Positions 54,845 to 64,000 of a DNA stretch of 64,000 nt are shown here, in pieces (position 1 is the stretch's first letter; each line of letters opens with the position of its first letter). The DNA is from Phytopythium helicoides. Lineage: Eukaryota; Oomycota; Peronosporomycetes; Pythiales; Pythiaceae. Below the pieces are notes generated by a model, which was given only the letters and a program-made list of their open reading frames with translations, had not been told where the DNA came from and made no database searches. The stretch covers positions 1,984,001-2,048,000 of the forward strand of contig JANFNE010000003.1 of the NCBI GenBank assembly GCA_024867545.1. The letters run 5' to 3'. Both the position numbers and the translations under genes were made by a program.

Positions 54845-54984
54845 GGAGGGAGGTGTCAGAACTGAGTGATCGAGGGAGGTCACTATTCCACTGTGTCCCC
54901 TTGTCATTGTTTGTGAAGTCAGAACTCGAGGCTATAGTCCTCTCTGACTAGCGCTGTCGGTAGTCAGTCAGTGGTTGTCTCCCC
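54845..54984. promoter_or_regulatory. Shared bidirectional promoter (140 bp)
   Basis: It separates the divergent starts at 54844 (minus) and 54985 (plus). It contains gaggtcactattcc (54876-54889), gagtgatc (54864-54871) and gtgtcagaa (54853-54861), reverse complements of the motifs before the 52109 gene in the same order and at similar spacing. Confidence 0.6.
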
Positions 54985-56199
54985 ATGGCAGACCCGCGTT
55001 TGACGGAGCTGCTCAACGGGCTGGAGACGCTGTCTCCGTCCACCGCTCGCTACTTCGACCAGTCGCTAGGTTTGCCTGGCTGGAGCTCTCTTGAGGCAGC
55101 GTCAGAGTCGTCCTCGGATGGAGCACGGTCGACTTTGGAGCGAAATGGGAGCTCCGAGAAGAATCGGAAGGCCAACGCAAGGCGCAACAGGCACCGAGAG
55201 CGAGAAAAGAGAGAACTCATGTACCTACGAGCGTGCAGCGAGATGCTCGAGAAGGAGGTCGAGCGCTTGCGCGGCCGTCAGGAGGCCCAGCGAGCGGTTG
55301 AACCGCAGGTCTCGGCGAATATTGGCGCGTGGCGCGCTTTGACGTTAATCAGAAGACGAGAGCGCAAGGAAGCGGAACAGGAAAACGCCAAGCTGAATGA
55401 AATGTGGAGATCCCAGCTGCAGCTTGTGGCGCACATGCAGCAACTTGGACAGATCGAACGGAATCTCGGTCCTGTTGGTGGCCATGAGGAACGAGTTACG
55501 ATCACTGACGCGGATGTGGAAGTGTTTGGTGTGCTCATAGATGACTTGAGCAATTTGTTCAAGCAGAGCAGACAAACACTGGCCGACTCTGGACTGGCTG
55601 CTAGGCCAGAAACACGTTTTTGCAGAACCAGGGCTTACACCAACAACCAGAGTTCCACTCCAAGAAACGTCGAGATGCAAGACGTCGCTGTGATTCCCGG
55701 AAGCTACCCCATCATCCACAAGAAGATTACGGACACTGTTGTCGCCCAGTTCTTTACCAATGGAGGCCTTCAATTCCGAATGGAAAAGGGCGGGGGTCAG
55801 ACGACCTTCACATTCAAGAGTCGCTACCAAGTCCCCAACCCCAGCAAAGACTGCGACGACGTACTGCTCGTTGACATTTTGCTAGCATTTCGCAAGTACA
55901 GCGTAACCCCAGACCGCCACGTTGCAGTTTGGAAAGGACTAATATGCGGAGGTAACTCTGCTGGTGGCGTGTTTGCGAGTGACTCTGGTATCTGCCTGAC
56001 GCATCGCTCCCTTACGAATCCGAACTACTCGACAACTAAGCGATTGCGCCGTATTGAGCCAATCGCGTCAACGATGACCAAGCCGTTCAACGACGGCGAG
56101 TCGCATCTACCCAACAACGGGCTACTACTGAGCGAAGCAACTCTTGCAGTAACGGAAGCACTTGTTGACGATGCGTTGAGCGAGTTTGAGTGTCAGTAA
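54985..56199 (+). CDS. bZIP-like / START-like protein, single exon (404 aa)
   Basis: ATG 54985 opens MADPRLTELLNGLETLSPST, sharing the LSPST motif with its neighbours. Residues 60-76 are basic (NRKANARRNRHREREKR), followed by the MYLRACSEMLEKEVERL coil at about 79-95. The second coil is WRALTLIRRRERKEAEQENAKLN, followed by the START-like half with RHVAVWKGL and a late KRLRRIEP. No intron. It diverges from the 53657-54844 gene and continues the head-to-head pattern of the cluster. Confidence 0.82.
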   Translation: MADPRLTELLNGLETLSPSTARYFDQSLGLPGWSSLEAASESSSDGARSTLERNGSSEKNRKANARRNRHREREKRELMYLRACSEMLEKEVERLRGRQEAQRAVEPQVSANIGAWRALTLIRRRERKEAEQENAKLNEMWRSQLQLVAHMQQLGQIERNLGPVGGHEERVTITDADVEVFGVLIDDLSNLFKQSRQTLADSGLAARPETRFCRTRAYTNNQSSTPRNVEMQDVAVIPGSYPIIHKKITDTVVAQFFTNGGLQFRMEKGGGQTTFTFKSRYQVPNPSKDCDDVLLVDILLAFRKYSVTPDRHVAVWKGLICGGNSAGGVFASDSGICLTHRSLTNPNYSTTKRLRRIEPIASTMTKPFNDGESHLPNNGLLLSEATLAVTEALVDDALSEFECQ

Positions 56200-56771
56200 T
56201 CGGGCTGTGAATTACAAATTCGATGTACCAAATCACATTGTTCAATCATAATCTATCGCATCTTGCTGTTGCTAGTTGAAAGGCGACCTCGAATTTTCGC
56301 CCTGAAAACTAACTGTCTCCTCGTCGACCGCGCACTCAAAGCTTTGATTTCAAGTTCATATTTACAGTTGCTAACACGTTTCACAAAATACTTCACCTGG
56401 TAGCACCAATAAGTTCAGAGTCTTCGAACAAGTCTTTAGTGCTTGAAGAGTATGATTGATCCCTTCCTATGGGTCTACTCAATTTTGGTCGGAGAAGAGT
56501 TCACGAAAGACTATCGGCGCGTTCAAAGCGACTGTGATGCTATTCGGCAAATATGTAAGTCGAAATTTGAACACAGCCCCGAGCTATTATCTGGTGGAGT
56601 CCTTTTGTCAACACAAGTTCAGATTTCGACAGCGCCTTTGAAAGCAAATTTGGTTTGCTTATCTCAACAAATACCTACATATCGCGCTCGATCTACAGGG
56701 AAACGTTGGTGGCGATAACGATCGATGCACCGGCGACTTCAAATACATAGTAACACATATATTTGACTCCC
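56200..56771. other. intergenic between convergent bZIP/START genes
   Basis: About 570 AT-rich bases between two facing stops. A 91-codon frame at 56443 has no motif. Confidence 0.4.
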
Positions 56772-58067
56772 TCATTTTTGCATCGCGATCGTCCCAGATC
56801 CTTGGAGGTCCATATCTCGGGTCAGCTTCCTTGTGTCTTCTTCGATGGCGTTCATGCAGAGGGAATTGAATCTCTCGAGCAATCCCCAGTTCGCAGCGCT
56901 TGCTTGGCTTCCCGTCGACTGCGCCATGGCCTCAATTCGGCGCATTCGGCGAACAATCGTACATTCTGGGTTTTTCTGAGCTCGGGTGAACCGAACAAAA
57001 CTAGTCTCGATCGAGGACAGACCACTAAGCCCACCGTTTCCGACGTTCAAGCTCCTCCACACGATAGCCTCACAGTCTGGCGAAATCATGTAGCGCTTCC
57101 ATACAGTGAACATATCGACAGCTTCCCAAACGCCACCAAATGACGATCTCTCTTGCTTCTTCATTGCGAGAATGCTCTCATTAGTGTTGCCGTCAATATC
57201 AAAGCGCGCGCTATTGCCTCGCTCGGTGATAAAGCTCTCTGTAATTTTGAGCACGTTAGCGTGGATGAACGGGAGGCTGGATTGTGCGCAGTCGACTTCG
57301 ATCAAGCTGAGGCATTTGGTCCGTCCGCTGGATGGATACCCTGCTTCAACAGGTTGATGTACTCGGGTAAACGGGGGAGAAGCACTGGTGAGACTGGTGT
57401 TCGGATCGCCGATGGAAAGATATGGGACTTCAGGTAGCCGATTGAGCCCCGTGGCGTCGAGGAGCATGCACATTTGGCTGTACGTCGTGTCAACATCTCC
57501 AAATAGCGCGCTAAACACCGCTGCATCTGCGGCGCCAAGTATCAAGCGAGTATTTTTCGAAGAGCTGACGCTGCGAGGAACAGCGTCGAGGCTCTGAATC
57601 TGCGCTGCAAGCTGCAGTTGCATCTTCCACAATGCCTTGAGCTTCGCGTTTTCTGCCTCTGACCGCTCCCGTTCACCCTTCCGGATTAGCGCAAGAGCGT
57701 ACCACGCCCTCCTCTCCCTGTCGTCTGCTCTCGACACTTTTTCTCGATTGCGCTCGAGCTGCTCCAGCTCCTTCTGCAACGCGTGGCAAGACGCCCGCAG
57801 AAACATGATCTCTCGCTTTTCCTTGTCTCGGTGCTTGCTTCTTCTCATGTTGGCCTTCATGTCGATTGGCGGCGGTCGCTCACTCCGCCTCTTTTTCCCT
57901 TCACGTGCTGAGCTCTTGGCGCTAACAGCTCCATGCTGACCACTCACCGCCACTAGCGACTTGTAAGATCGGACAGAAGGCAAGGGTGCGCCATGAGCAA
58001 GCCTCGATCTCGAGAGCACCACCGAGAGGGGCGGAAGAGGTCCCTGCGGAGCCGGCGCGGAGTCCAT
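56772..58067 (-). CDS. bZIP-like / START-like protein, single exon (431 aa)
   Basis: ATG 58067 gives a proline-rich start (MDSAPAPQGPLPPLSVVL). Residues 57-65 (GKKRRSERP) look like a nuclear localisation signal. The basic block IDMKANMRRSKHRDKEKRE (68-86) leads to the MFLRASCHALQKELEQL coil. The second coil is WYALALIRKGERERSEAENAKLK, and the START-like half follows. The proline-rich start and the MKANMRRS block link it to the genes at 58362, 60989 and 62498, forming a sub-family distinct from the SPTT-motif genes. Single exon; stop at 56772. Confidence 0.82.
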   Translation of the reverse strand: MDSAPAPQGPLPPLSVVLSRSRLAHGAPLPSVRSYKSLVAVSGQHGAVSAKSSAREGKKRRSERPPPIDMKANMRRSKHRDKEKREIMFLRASCHALQKELEQLERNREKVSRADDRERRAWYALALIRKGERERSEAENAKLKALWKMQLQLAAQIQSLDAVPRSVSSSKNTRLILGAADAAVFSALFGDVDTTYSQMCMLLDATGLNRLPEVPYLSIGDPNTSLTSASPPFTRVHQPVEAGYPSSGRTKCLSLIEVDCAQSSLPFIHANVLKITESFITERGNSARFDIDGNTNESILAMKKQERSSFGGVWEAVDMFTVWKRYMISPDCEAIVWRSLNVGNGGLSGLSSIETSFVRFTRAQKNPECTIVRRMRRIEAMAQSTGSQASAANWGLLERFNSLCMNAIEEDTRKLTRDMDLQGSGTIAMQK

Positions 58068-58361
58068 CGGTGATGTACAGTAGTGGGATGGAGAACCTGC
58101 GTATTACAAATCCGGCGGCATAATCGGCAGGGAAAGACGCCTCACCACCTTCCAGCTGGGGCTTGCGTCAGGACGACGAGGGAGGCTGACATACTGACTC
58201 TTGCTCCTCTCACAGCTGCGTGATGATCAGCTCAGCTCTTGAAAATCATGATCGGATGGTACGCGATGAAGAGCCAACTGTATATTCTACGATCAGCTTT
58301 TTGCTCGACTACGGCTGGAGTAAGCTCCTACATACGCTCCCTCTTGCTCCTGCCATTCCTC
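58068..58361. other. intergenic between tandem bZIP/START genes
   Basis: About 290 bases between the start of one minus-strand gene and the stop of the next. No supported feature. Confidence 0.4.
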
Positions 58362-59768
58362 CTACCCTCGTTCCTGTTCCTCCTTCACCTCCTTCCCGAT
58401 CTTTGAAATGTTCTTCTCCACAGGACCCAAACACAACGAGATGAACCGATCGTGACGCTCTCGCTGACGATCCTCACTGCCAGACGTGGACGGCGTCATG
58501 AGCTCCACCCGACGCATACGACGAACTATCGTGTGGCTCGGTGTCGCGATCGCTCGAGCAAACACAGTATAGCACGTCTCGATCGACGACAGACCCGACA
58601 GATCACCACTGCCGACGCTCAGACACTTGTAGACAACCACGTCGCGCGTCGGCGTCACCTCATACCGCCTCCACACCGTGTACGCATCGATGACATCCCC
58701 GACTCCCTCGGATTTGACCTCGTCCTCATCGTCGCCGTTCTCGTTCTCGCAATCTCCCTCGTCCTCGTCCTCGTCCTCGTCGTCAATGGCACGATCAGAA
58801 CCTCGATCCAATGGTCCCACTCGCTTCTTCATGGCCAACCAGTTGTGGTTCCGACTCCTCTCGTCCGAGTCGTCGAACCGCACGCTGCTGCCGCGGATGA
58901 TGTGAAATTGCTCCGTCATCTTGAGCACGTTGCTGGTGTGGATGGCGGAGAAGCTCACGGGGATATGTTCGACACTGATGAGACTGACGATGCTCGGGTC
59001 CGTAAGACCGGACGAGTGGCTCATTGCGTGACAAGGACGGCGAAGTCGATGGTATGGAGTCTCCGGGAGATCGGCGAGTCCCGACTCCTGGAGCAGCACA
59101 GTCGACTGACGGTACACCGTCTCGATGTCTCCGAACAACGACTTGAACACGTCGACGTCGGTCTTGGTGATCGGTAGTTGCGCGGTCTCGGTCGGTGTCA
59201 AGGCGCGCGGGACCGCTCTTCGGAGTCCGTGGGTTCTGGCTGCGAACTCGAGTTGGAGTCTCCAGAGCGCGCGCAGCTTGGAGTTCTCGCGCTCCGAGCG
59301 CTCACGCTCGTCCTTGCGGAGAAGTGCCAAGCCTCGCCATGAGTTCACCGACAGCTCGTTCCTCGATGGTTGGCTGTGGTTGTCGGTTTGTTCGTGCTGC
59401 AGCTTGATCAGTTCCTGCTGCAGCTCGTGGCTGTATGCGCGCAGGAACATGAGCTCTCTCTTCTCTTTGTCTCGCGTGCGGCTGCGGCGCATGTTGGCCT
59501 TCATGTCTGTCGGCGGGGGTCGATCGCGTCGCTTCCTTGGTCGGTCGTCACTGTGATCACTCCCGGTAGTCTGTAACGTGTCATGCTGATGTGCTTGACG
59601 GGACTGCCGAGTCGATTGCTGTCGCGGACTCGGTTGGTGACGTTGACGGGGATTATGGCACTGGTGGTGGAGGGTGGTGTGTGTGTCTTGGTGGGCTTCT
59701 TGAGCTTCCTGAATGGCTGGAATCCCCGCTAGGAGCGTCGAGACGGGAGGGAGTCTCGCTGGCTGCAT
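58362..59768 (-). CDS. bZIP-like / START-like protein with acidic insert, single exon (468 aa)
   Basis: ATG 59768 (MQPARLPPVSTLLAGIP). The N-terminus is His/Gln-rich and low-complexity. RPRKRRDRPP at residues 76-85 is a probable nuclear localisation signal. Basic block DMKANMRRSRTRDKEKRE at 88-105; coil MFLRAYSHELQQELIKL. Second coil WRGLALLRKDERERSERENSKLR. A DE-rich acidic insert sits inside the START-like half at about residues 300-325. It is nearly identical to the gene at 62498-63901 over its full length, including much of the DNA, pointing to a recent duplication around the decayed copy at 60989. Confidence 0.83.
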   Translation of the reverse strand: MQPARLPPVSTLLAGIPAIQEAQEAHQDTHTTLHHQCHNPRQRHQPSPRQQSTRQSRQAHQHDTLQTTGSDHSDDRPRKRRDRPPPTDMKANMRRSRTRDKEKRELMFLRAYSHELQQELIKLQHEQTDNHSQPSRNELSVNSWRGLALLRKDERERSERENSKLRALWRLQLEFAARTHGLRRAVPRALTPTETAQLPITKTDVDVFKSLFGDIETVYRQSTVLLQESGLADLPETPYHRLRRPCHAMSHSSGLTDPSIVSLISVEHIPVSFSAIHTSNVLKMTEQFHIIRGSSVRFDDSDERSRNHNWLAMKKRVGPLDRGSDRAIDDEDEDEDEGDCENENGDDEDEVKSEGVGDVIDAYTVWRRYEVTPTRDVVVYKCLSVGSGDLSGLSSIETCYTVFARAIATPSHTIVRRMRRVELMTPSTSGSEDRQRERHDRFISLCLGPVEKNISKIGKEVKEEQERG

Positions 59769-60988
59769 GAGCAGGAGGCTCTTTTTTCAGTCGGGATTGC
59801 TCCCGAGCGACGCGAAACGAGTTGTGTATAGCGGCCGGTCAGTCATTTGGTGGATCATCACAACGCACAGTTATCTGGACCCACCTTTACGTACGTCATG
59901 CCTGTCGTTGATTGTGCCCAATCACGCATTCCTCTGTGAGCGCTGTGGCACGACTTGATTGTGCTCATTCGTACGGTACACGGATGTCTCCAAGGTAATC
60001 ACAGGATCGTTGGCAGACGAGAGGCATTCTCTTTGAACTTGCAACTTAGACTCTCATTTCTCTCTGTCCACCGGAGCAAATCACTTGGCTGCATCCTCTG
60101 TGATGGCTTGATCTCCGCTCTTTCAAATCGTTACAGTGCCGCTCCTTTCTTCCGAGCCGTTCCTACAGTACGCATCCGACGTTGCTGATTGCCCCTTCCA
60201 GCTTGTCGCTCCTCTTGCAGGGGGTAAGCAAAAACTGATTGCTGAGCCTCGTGCTGGCTTTCAAGAAGATTCTCTCTCCTCACCCTCCACACGCAGATCA
60301 ACTGTCTGCGTTCTTCACGGCCGTGAAGCGCTCTAAAGATCACGAGATCGGTATTAAAAAGGGAGTGAGTTGCTACGAGGGGAAACTCTCATTCATCTCC
60401 TCCACTCGCCGTGCCGAGCCTTGCCTCCAGTCGATCAGGGTGGCGGTAAAACGCGACACCCTGAAACCAGACAGCACATGGCGTGGATAGCTGACACCTT
60501 GAGTATGAAAGTTTTCGTTGAAAACACAGATGACTCTCAAGACACTACCGTTGTGAGGTAAACATCGTTGTTCCCCGTTGTGACTATCATTCTACCCCGG
60601 TTGATCGTACCGAGGGCGAGTGGCTCAAGTGGCCCTTGTAGTGAACGCACCACCGGCCTCTTCGTTCTCTGGCGCTGGCCAACTTATAGAAGATCAACAG
60701 CTCCAACGAGTCAGCTACTCGCGCAGGCAATGCTGGAAGAGCCCTTCACGAAAAACGATTATCATGTACTCGGAGTAGATTGAGCAATAGATTTCGTGCG
60801 CCTCCTGCAGCAGTAGCCCTAGCGGTGGCACGCTCCGTTCTTTCGTCACCTAGCCGTTCATAGAAGTTGTTCTTCGATTCCGCGCTCAGACGCTGAGAAA
60901 GCGACCCGTATTTGACAGTTTAGTCGCTGGTGGGACCCTCGATCAGAACCTGGCACACGATCAGACCACATTGCAGCCGGGAGACGCC
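59769..60988. other. intergenic, 1.2 kb
   Basis: It lies between the 58362 gene's start and the decayed copy. It holds several 60-83 codon frames without domains. No transposon or RNA gene recognised. Confidence 0.35.
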
Positions 60989-61759
60989 TCATAGCAACTT
61001 CATGATCCCCACTTCATCCCGAGGAAGTGTTGGGCTTCGCGGTAGCAAAATCATCCTGTCCTCGAAGCTGCTTGGACGGAGTCTCTTGGCAGCTGGTAAA
61101 TCCCAATTCTTGGCGCAGATTGACCGACTGACGGGAGACCATGTCGACGACTCGGAACATAGTGTTGACTGTAATAGTGCGGGCTCTGGCGATTGGCATT
61201 CGGGTTTTTGTTGGCACAATCCATCTAGTGAAGCATTGAGTCGCAGTTCGCGGGCCTTGGCTGCGAATTCGAGCTGGAGCCTCCAGAGCGCGCGCAGCTC
61301 GGCATTCTCGAGCTCGGACTGCTCGCGCTCTTTCTTGTACAATAGCGCCAGCGCTCGCCATGATCCAAATGACCACTCCTCTTTAACAGGTGAGCTCTCA
61401 TGTTTGACGGCTCGTTCTTGCTGCAGCTTGATCAGTTCCTGCTGCAACTCGTGGCTGTAGGCGCGCAGGAACATGAACTCCCTCTTCTCTCTGTCTCGCG
61501 TGCGGCTGCGGCGCATGTTGGCCTTCATGTCTGCTGGTGGGGGTCGTTCACGTCTCTTTCTGGGTCGATCACCGTTCTGGATTCGGTTGCCATGAACTGG
61601 TATCGAGTCGTGCTGATGCACGTGGTGTGATCGGCGATGAATGCGGAGTGGCGGGAGGGCCGTGGGGAGGTGGGCGTTGCCGTCATTGGCGTAATGAAGG
61701 AGAGGGAGCCTCGCTAGCACCGCTGAAACGGGCGGGAGCGGCGGGAGCGCAGGCTGCAT
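60989..61759 (-). pseudogene. bZIP-like / START-like gene, 3'-truncated
   Basis: It starts at ATG 61759 (MQPALPPLPPVSAVL), with NGDRPRKRRERPPP, the basic block (MKANMRRSRTRDREKRE) and both coils intact to about residue 175. The frame is then out of register: recognisable START-like sequence (DMVSRQSVNLRQELGF) appears in another frame near 61090-61170, and nothing is left after 60989. The C-terminal two-thirds of the START half are missing. It is flanked by the two near-identical full-length relatives. Confidence 0.7.
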
Positions 61760-62497
61760 GAACGAACGGAGGTGTCGACTTCTGGCGTTTGGTCTTTGCG
61801 TTGCGAAATCGGTTGTGGGTATCGTCCAGCGAAGCCGAGATCACATCACGAAAGATGGTTATCGTGACAGAGACCGATTGACGTCGACTCGTGATGAGTC
61901 CTGCATAGATTGCAGGTGGAGGGGGAGACAGACGAATGAGGACGCTTCTACAGGAGCAGTATAGGTCGTGGGGGCCACAAGTCTACTGTACTGTATGGAC
62001 CGGCCAGCTTCGCGACGCGAAGACGGATTTCTCGTAGTTCGTAACGGGCCACATGGGTCAGATCACAACTGCACCAGCTGACGGTTTCGCTCGTCGTCAC
62101 CATGATCACCGGCTGGCACTTGAACATTCGACGCGCTCTCCTCTCTCTCTCTTTGTGTCTGTGTGTGAGTGCGTAACCTCGCTCGGCACGCAAGCACTGA
62201 CGAGCTAGCAGACTTACAGTACAGGACTGCAGCAGGCAGCTGAGGCTTTGCAAAGATCTCGAGAGCGGCACCAACATCGTCCGAGATGGGGAGTGAGGCG
62301 ATCTCCACGCTATGAATAAAAGCAAGTGTTGACCGTCAGCTGATTGCTCTCAACACTGCGAAAATGATCAGCCCATGAAACTACCAGGCGTAGGTAAACA
62401 AAGGTGTACTGCAGATTTGGGTTGCGTGTCTCTCAATGCCCGACCAAGCCCCGCTCCAGTTAGTGTTGGGTCGACGAAATATCTCCTGTTCCTGCTC
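61760..62497. other. intergenic, 740 bp
   Basis: Between the decayed copy and the last bZIP/START gene. It contains a short ct-rich run (about 62138-62151) and no supported feature. Confidence 0.4.
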
Positions 62498-63901
62498 CTA
62501 CTCTCGCTCCTGTTCCTCCTTCACCTCCTTCCCGATCTTTGAAATGTTCTTCTCCACAGGACCCAAACACAACGAGATGAACCGATCGCGACGCTCTCGC
62601 TGACGATCCTCACTGCCAGACGTGGACGGCGTCATGAGCTCCAGTCGACGCATACGACGAACTATCGTGTGGCTCGGCGTCGCGATCGCTCGAGCAAACA
62701 CAATAAAGCACGTCTCGATCGACGACAGACCCGACAAATCACCACTGCCGACGCTCAGACACTTGTAGACGACCACGTCGCGCGTCGGCGTCACCTCATA
62801 CCGCCTCCACACCGTGTACGCATCGATGACATCCCCGACTCCCTCGGATTTGACCTCGTCCTCATCGTCGCCGTTCTCGTTCTCGCATTCTCGCTCGTCC
62901 TCACCCTCGTCCTCGTCGTCAATGGCACGATCAGAACCTCGATCCAATGATCCCACTCGCTTCTTCATGGCCAACCAATTGTGGTTCCGACTCCTCTCGT
63001 CCGAGTCGTCGAACCGCACGCTGCTGCCGCGGATGATGTGAAATTGCTCCGTCATCTTGAGCACGTTGCTGGTGTGGATGGCGGAGAAGCTCACGGGGAT
63101 ATGTTCGACACTGATGAGACTGACGATGCTCGGGTCCGTAAGACCGGACGAGTGGCTCATTGTGTGACAAGGACGGCGGAGTCGATGGTATGGAGTCTCC
63201 GGGAGATCGGCGAGTCCCGACTCCTGGAGCAGCACAGTCGACTGACGGTACACCGCCTCGATGTCTCCGAACAACGACTTGAACACGTCGGCGTCGGTCT
63301 TGGTGATCGGTAGTTGCGCGGTCTCGGCCGGTGTCAAGGCGCGCGGGACCGCTCTTCGGAGTCCGTGGGTTCTGGCTGCGAACTCGAGTTGGAGCCTCCA
63401 GAGCGCGCGCAGCTTGGAGTTCTCGCGCTCCGAGCGCTCCCGCTCGTCCTTGCGGAGAAGTGCCAAGCCTCTCCATGAGTTGACCGACAGCTCGTTGCTT
63501 GATGGTTGGGTGTGGTTGTCGGCTTGTTCTTGCTGCAGCTTGATCAGTTCCTGCTGCAGCTCGTGGCTGTAGGCGCGCAGGAACATGAGCTCTCTCTTCT
63601 CTCTGTCTCGCGTGCGGCTGCGGCGCATGTTGGCCTTCATGTCTGTCGGAGGGGGTCGATCGCGTCGCTTCCTTGGTCGGTCGTCACTGTGATCACTCCC
63701 GGTAGTCTGTAACGTGTCATGCTGATGTGCTGGATGGGACTGTCGAGGCGATTGGTGTCGCGGACTCGGTTGGTGGTGACGTTGACGGGGATGACGGCAC
63801 TGGTGGAGGGTGTCTTGTTGGTGTTCTTGGGCTTCATGAACGGCGGGAATCCCCGCTAGGAGCGTCGAGACGGGCGGTAGCGGCAGTCTCATCGGCCGCA
63901 T
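62498..63901 (-). CDS. bZIP-like / START-like protein with acidic insert, single exon (467 aa)
   Basis: ATG 63901 (MRPMRLPLPPVSTLLAG); an upstream in-frame GTG at 63907 is not preferred. The protein matches the 58362-59768 gene nearly residue for residue: RPRKRRDRPP, basic block MKANMRRSRTRDREKRE, MFLRAYSHELQQELIKL coil, second coil, START-like half with an acidic DE-rich insert, and the same C-terminus (GPVEKNISKIGKEVKEEQ). No intron. It is the last gene of the cluster in the window; sequence after 63901 is flank. Confidence 0.83.
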   Translation of the reverse strand: MRPMRLPLPPVSTLLAGIPAVHEAQEHQQDTLHQCRHPRQRHHQPSPRHQSPRQSHPAHQHDTLQTTGSDHSDDRPRKRRDRPPPTDMKANMRRSRTRDREKRELMFLRAYSHELQQELIKLQQEQADNHTQPSSNELSVNSWRGLALLRKDERERSERENSKLRALWRLQLEFAARTHGLRRAVPRALTPAETAQLPITKTDADVFKSLFGDIEAVYRQSTVLLQESGLADLPETPYHRLRRPCHTMSHSSGLTDPSIVSLISVEHIPVSFSAIHTSNVLKMTEQFHIIRGSSVRFDDSDERSRNHNWLAMKKRVGSLDRGSDRAIDDEDEGEDERECENENGDDEDEVKSEGVGDVIDAYTVWRRYEVTPTRDVVVYKCLSVGSGDLSGLSSIETCFIVFARAIATPSHTIVRRMRRLELMTPSTSGSEDRQRERRDRFISLCLGPVEKNISKIGKEVKEEQERE

Positions 63902-64000
63902 GAGCACTTAACTCCCTCTTTTTGTCGCGATCATCACAACTCGCCGTGATCGCACACGAGACTTCCTGGTAGTTCATTTTTGATTTGATGCATTAGATGT

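Noticed and set aside
1..64000. CRISPR array, prophage or bacterial operon
   Set aside because: No regularly spaced repeats; introns, gene types and promoters are eukaryotic.

Overview
The window looks like nuclear DNA of an oomycete, probably a Pythium/Globisporangium or Phytophthora relative. The basis is short GT-AG introns (about 60-77 nt), small intergenic gaps, a large expansion of bZIP-like plus START-like proteins of the type listed in oomycete genomes as the M96 mating-specific family, Crinkler-type NTPase-nuclease genes, a Fanzor (eukaryotic TnpB-like) relic, and ordinary eukaryotic genes (CLN3, exportin-6, a cationic amino acid transporter, a MORN protein). No rRNA, tRNA or CRISPR array was seen.

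Layout. 0.5-9.4 kb holds three bZIP/START genes, a fragment of a fourth, one intact leucine-rich-repeat (LRR) multi-pass membrane protein gene, and a gene with a decapping-activator (PNRC/EDC) motif. 9.7-22.1 kb is a degenerate array of four more copies of the LRR membrane gene, all truncated, deleted or frame-broken, with an intact amino acid transporter in the middle. 22.5-26.2 kb carries two tandem CLN3 (battenin) paralogues. 27.0-44.0 kb is mostly housekeeping: a bZIP/START gene, a RING plus CXC zinc protein, a MORN protein next to a Fanzor relic, a small XLF-like gene and an exportin-6 gene. Two copies of a 3.65 kb Crinkler-like unit lie at 32.5-36.1 and 44.5-48.1 kb. 48.4-63.9 kb is a run of nine bZIP/START loci, some arranged as head-to-head pairs with very short shared promoters.

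Together, the bZIP/START family (about 14 loci) appears to be a set of putative DNA-binding regulators with a possible ligand-binding domain. In oomycetes similar genes are linked to sexual and spore development. The LRR membrane proteins look like surface receptors or adhesion proteins. The Crinkler-like proteins combine a P-loop ATPase with a PD-(D/E)XK nuclease.

Caution: single-base frame breaks occur in many genes here, including conserved housekeeping ones (exportin-6, the PNRC-motif gene). Some apparent pseudogenes may therefore be assembly indel errors. Exon boundaries come from splice-site reading and paralogue comparison, not transcript data.
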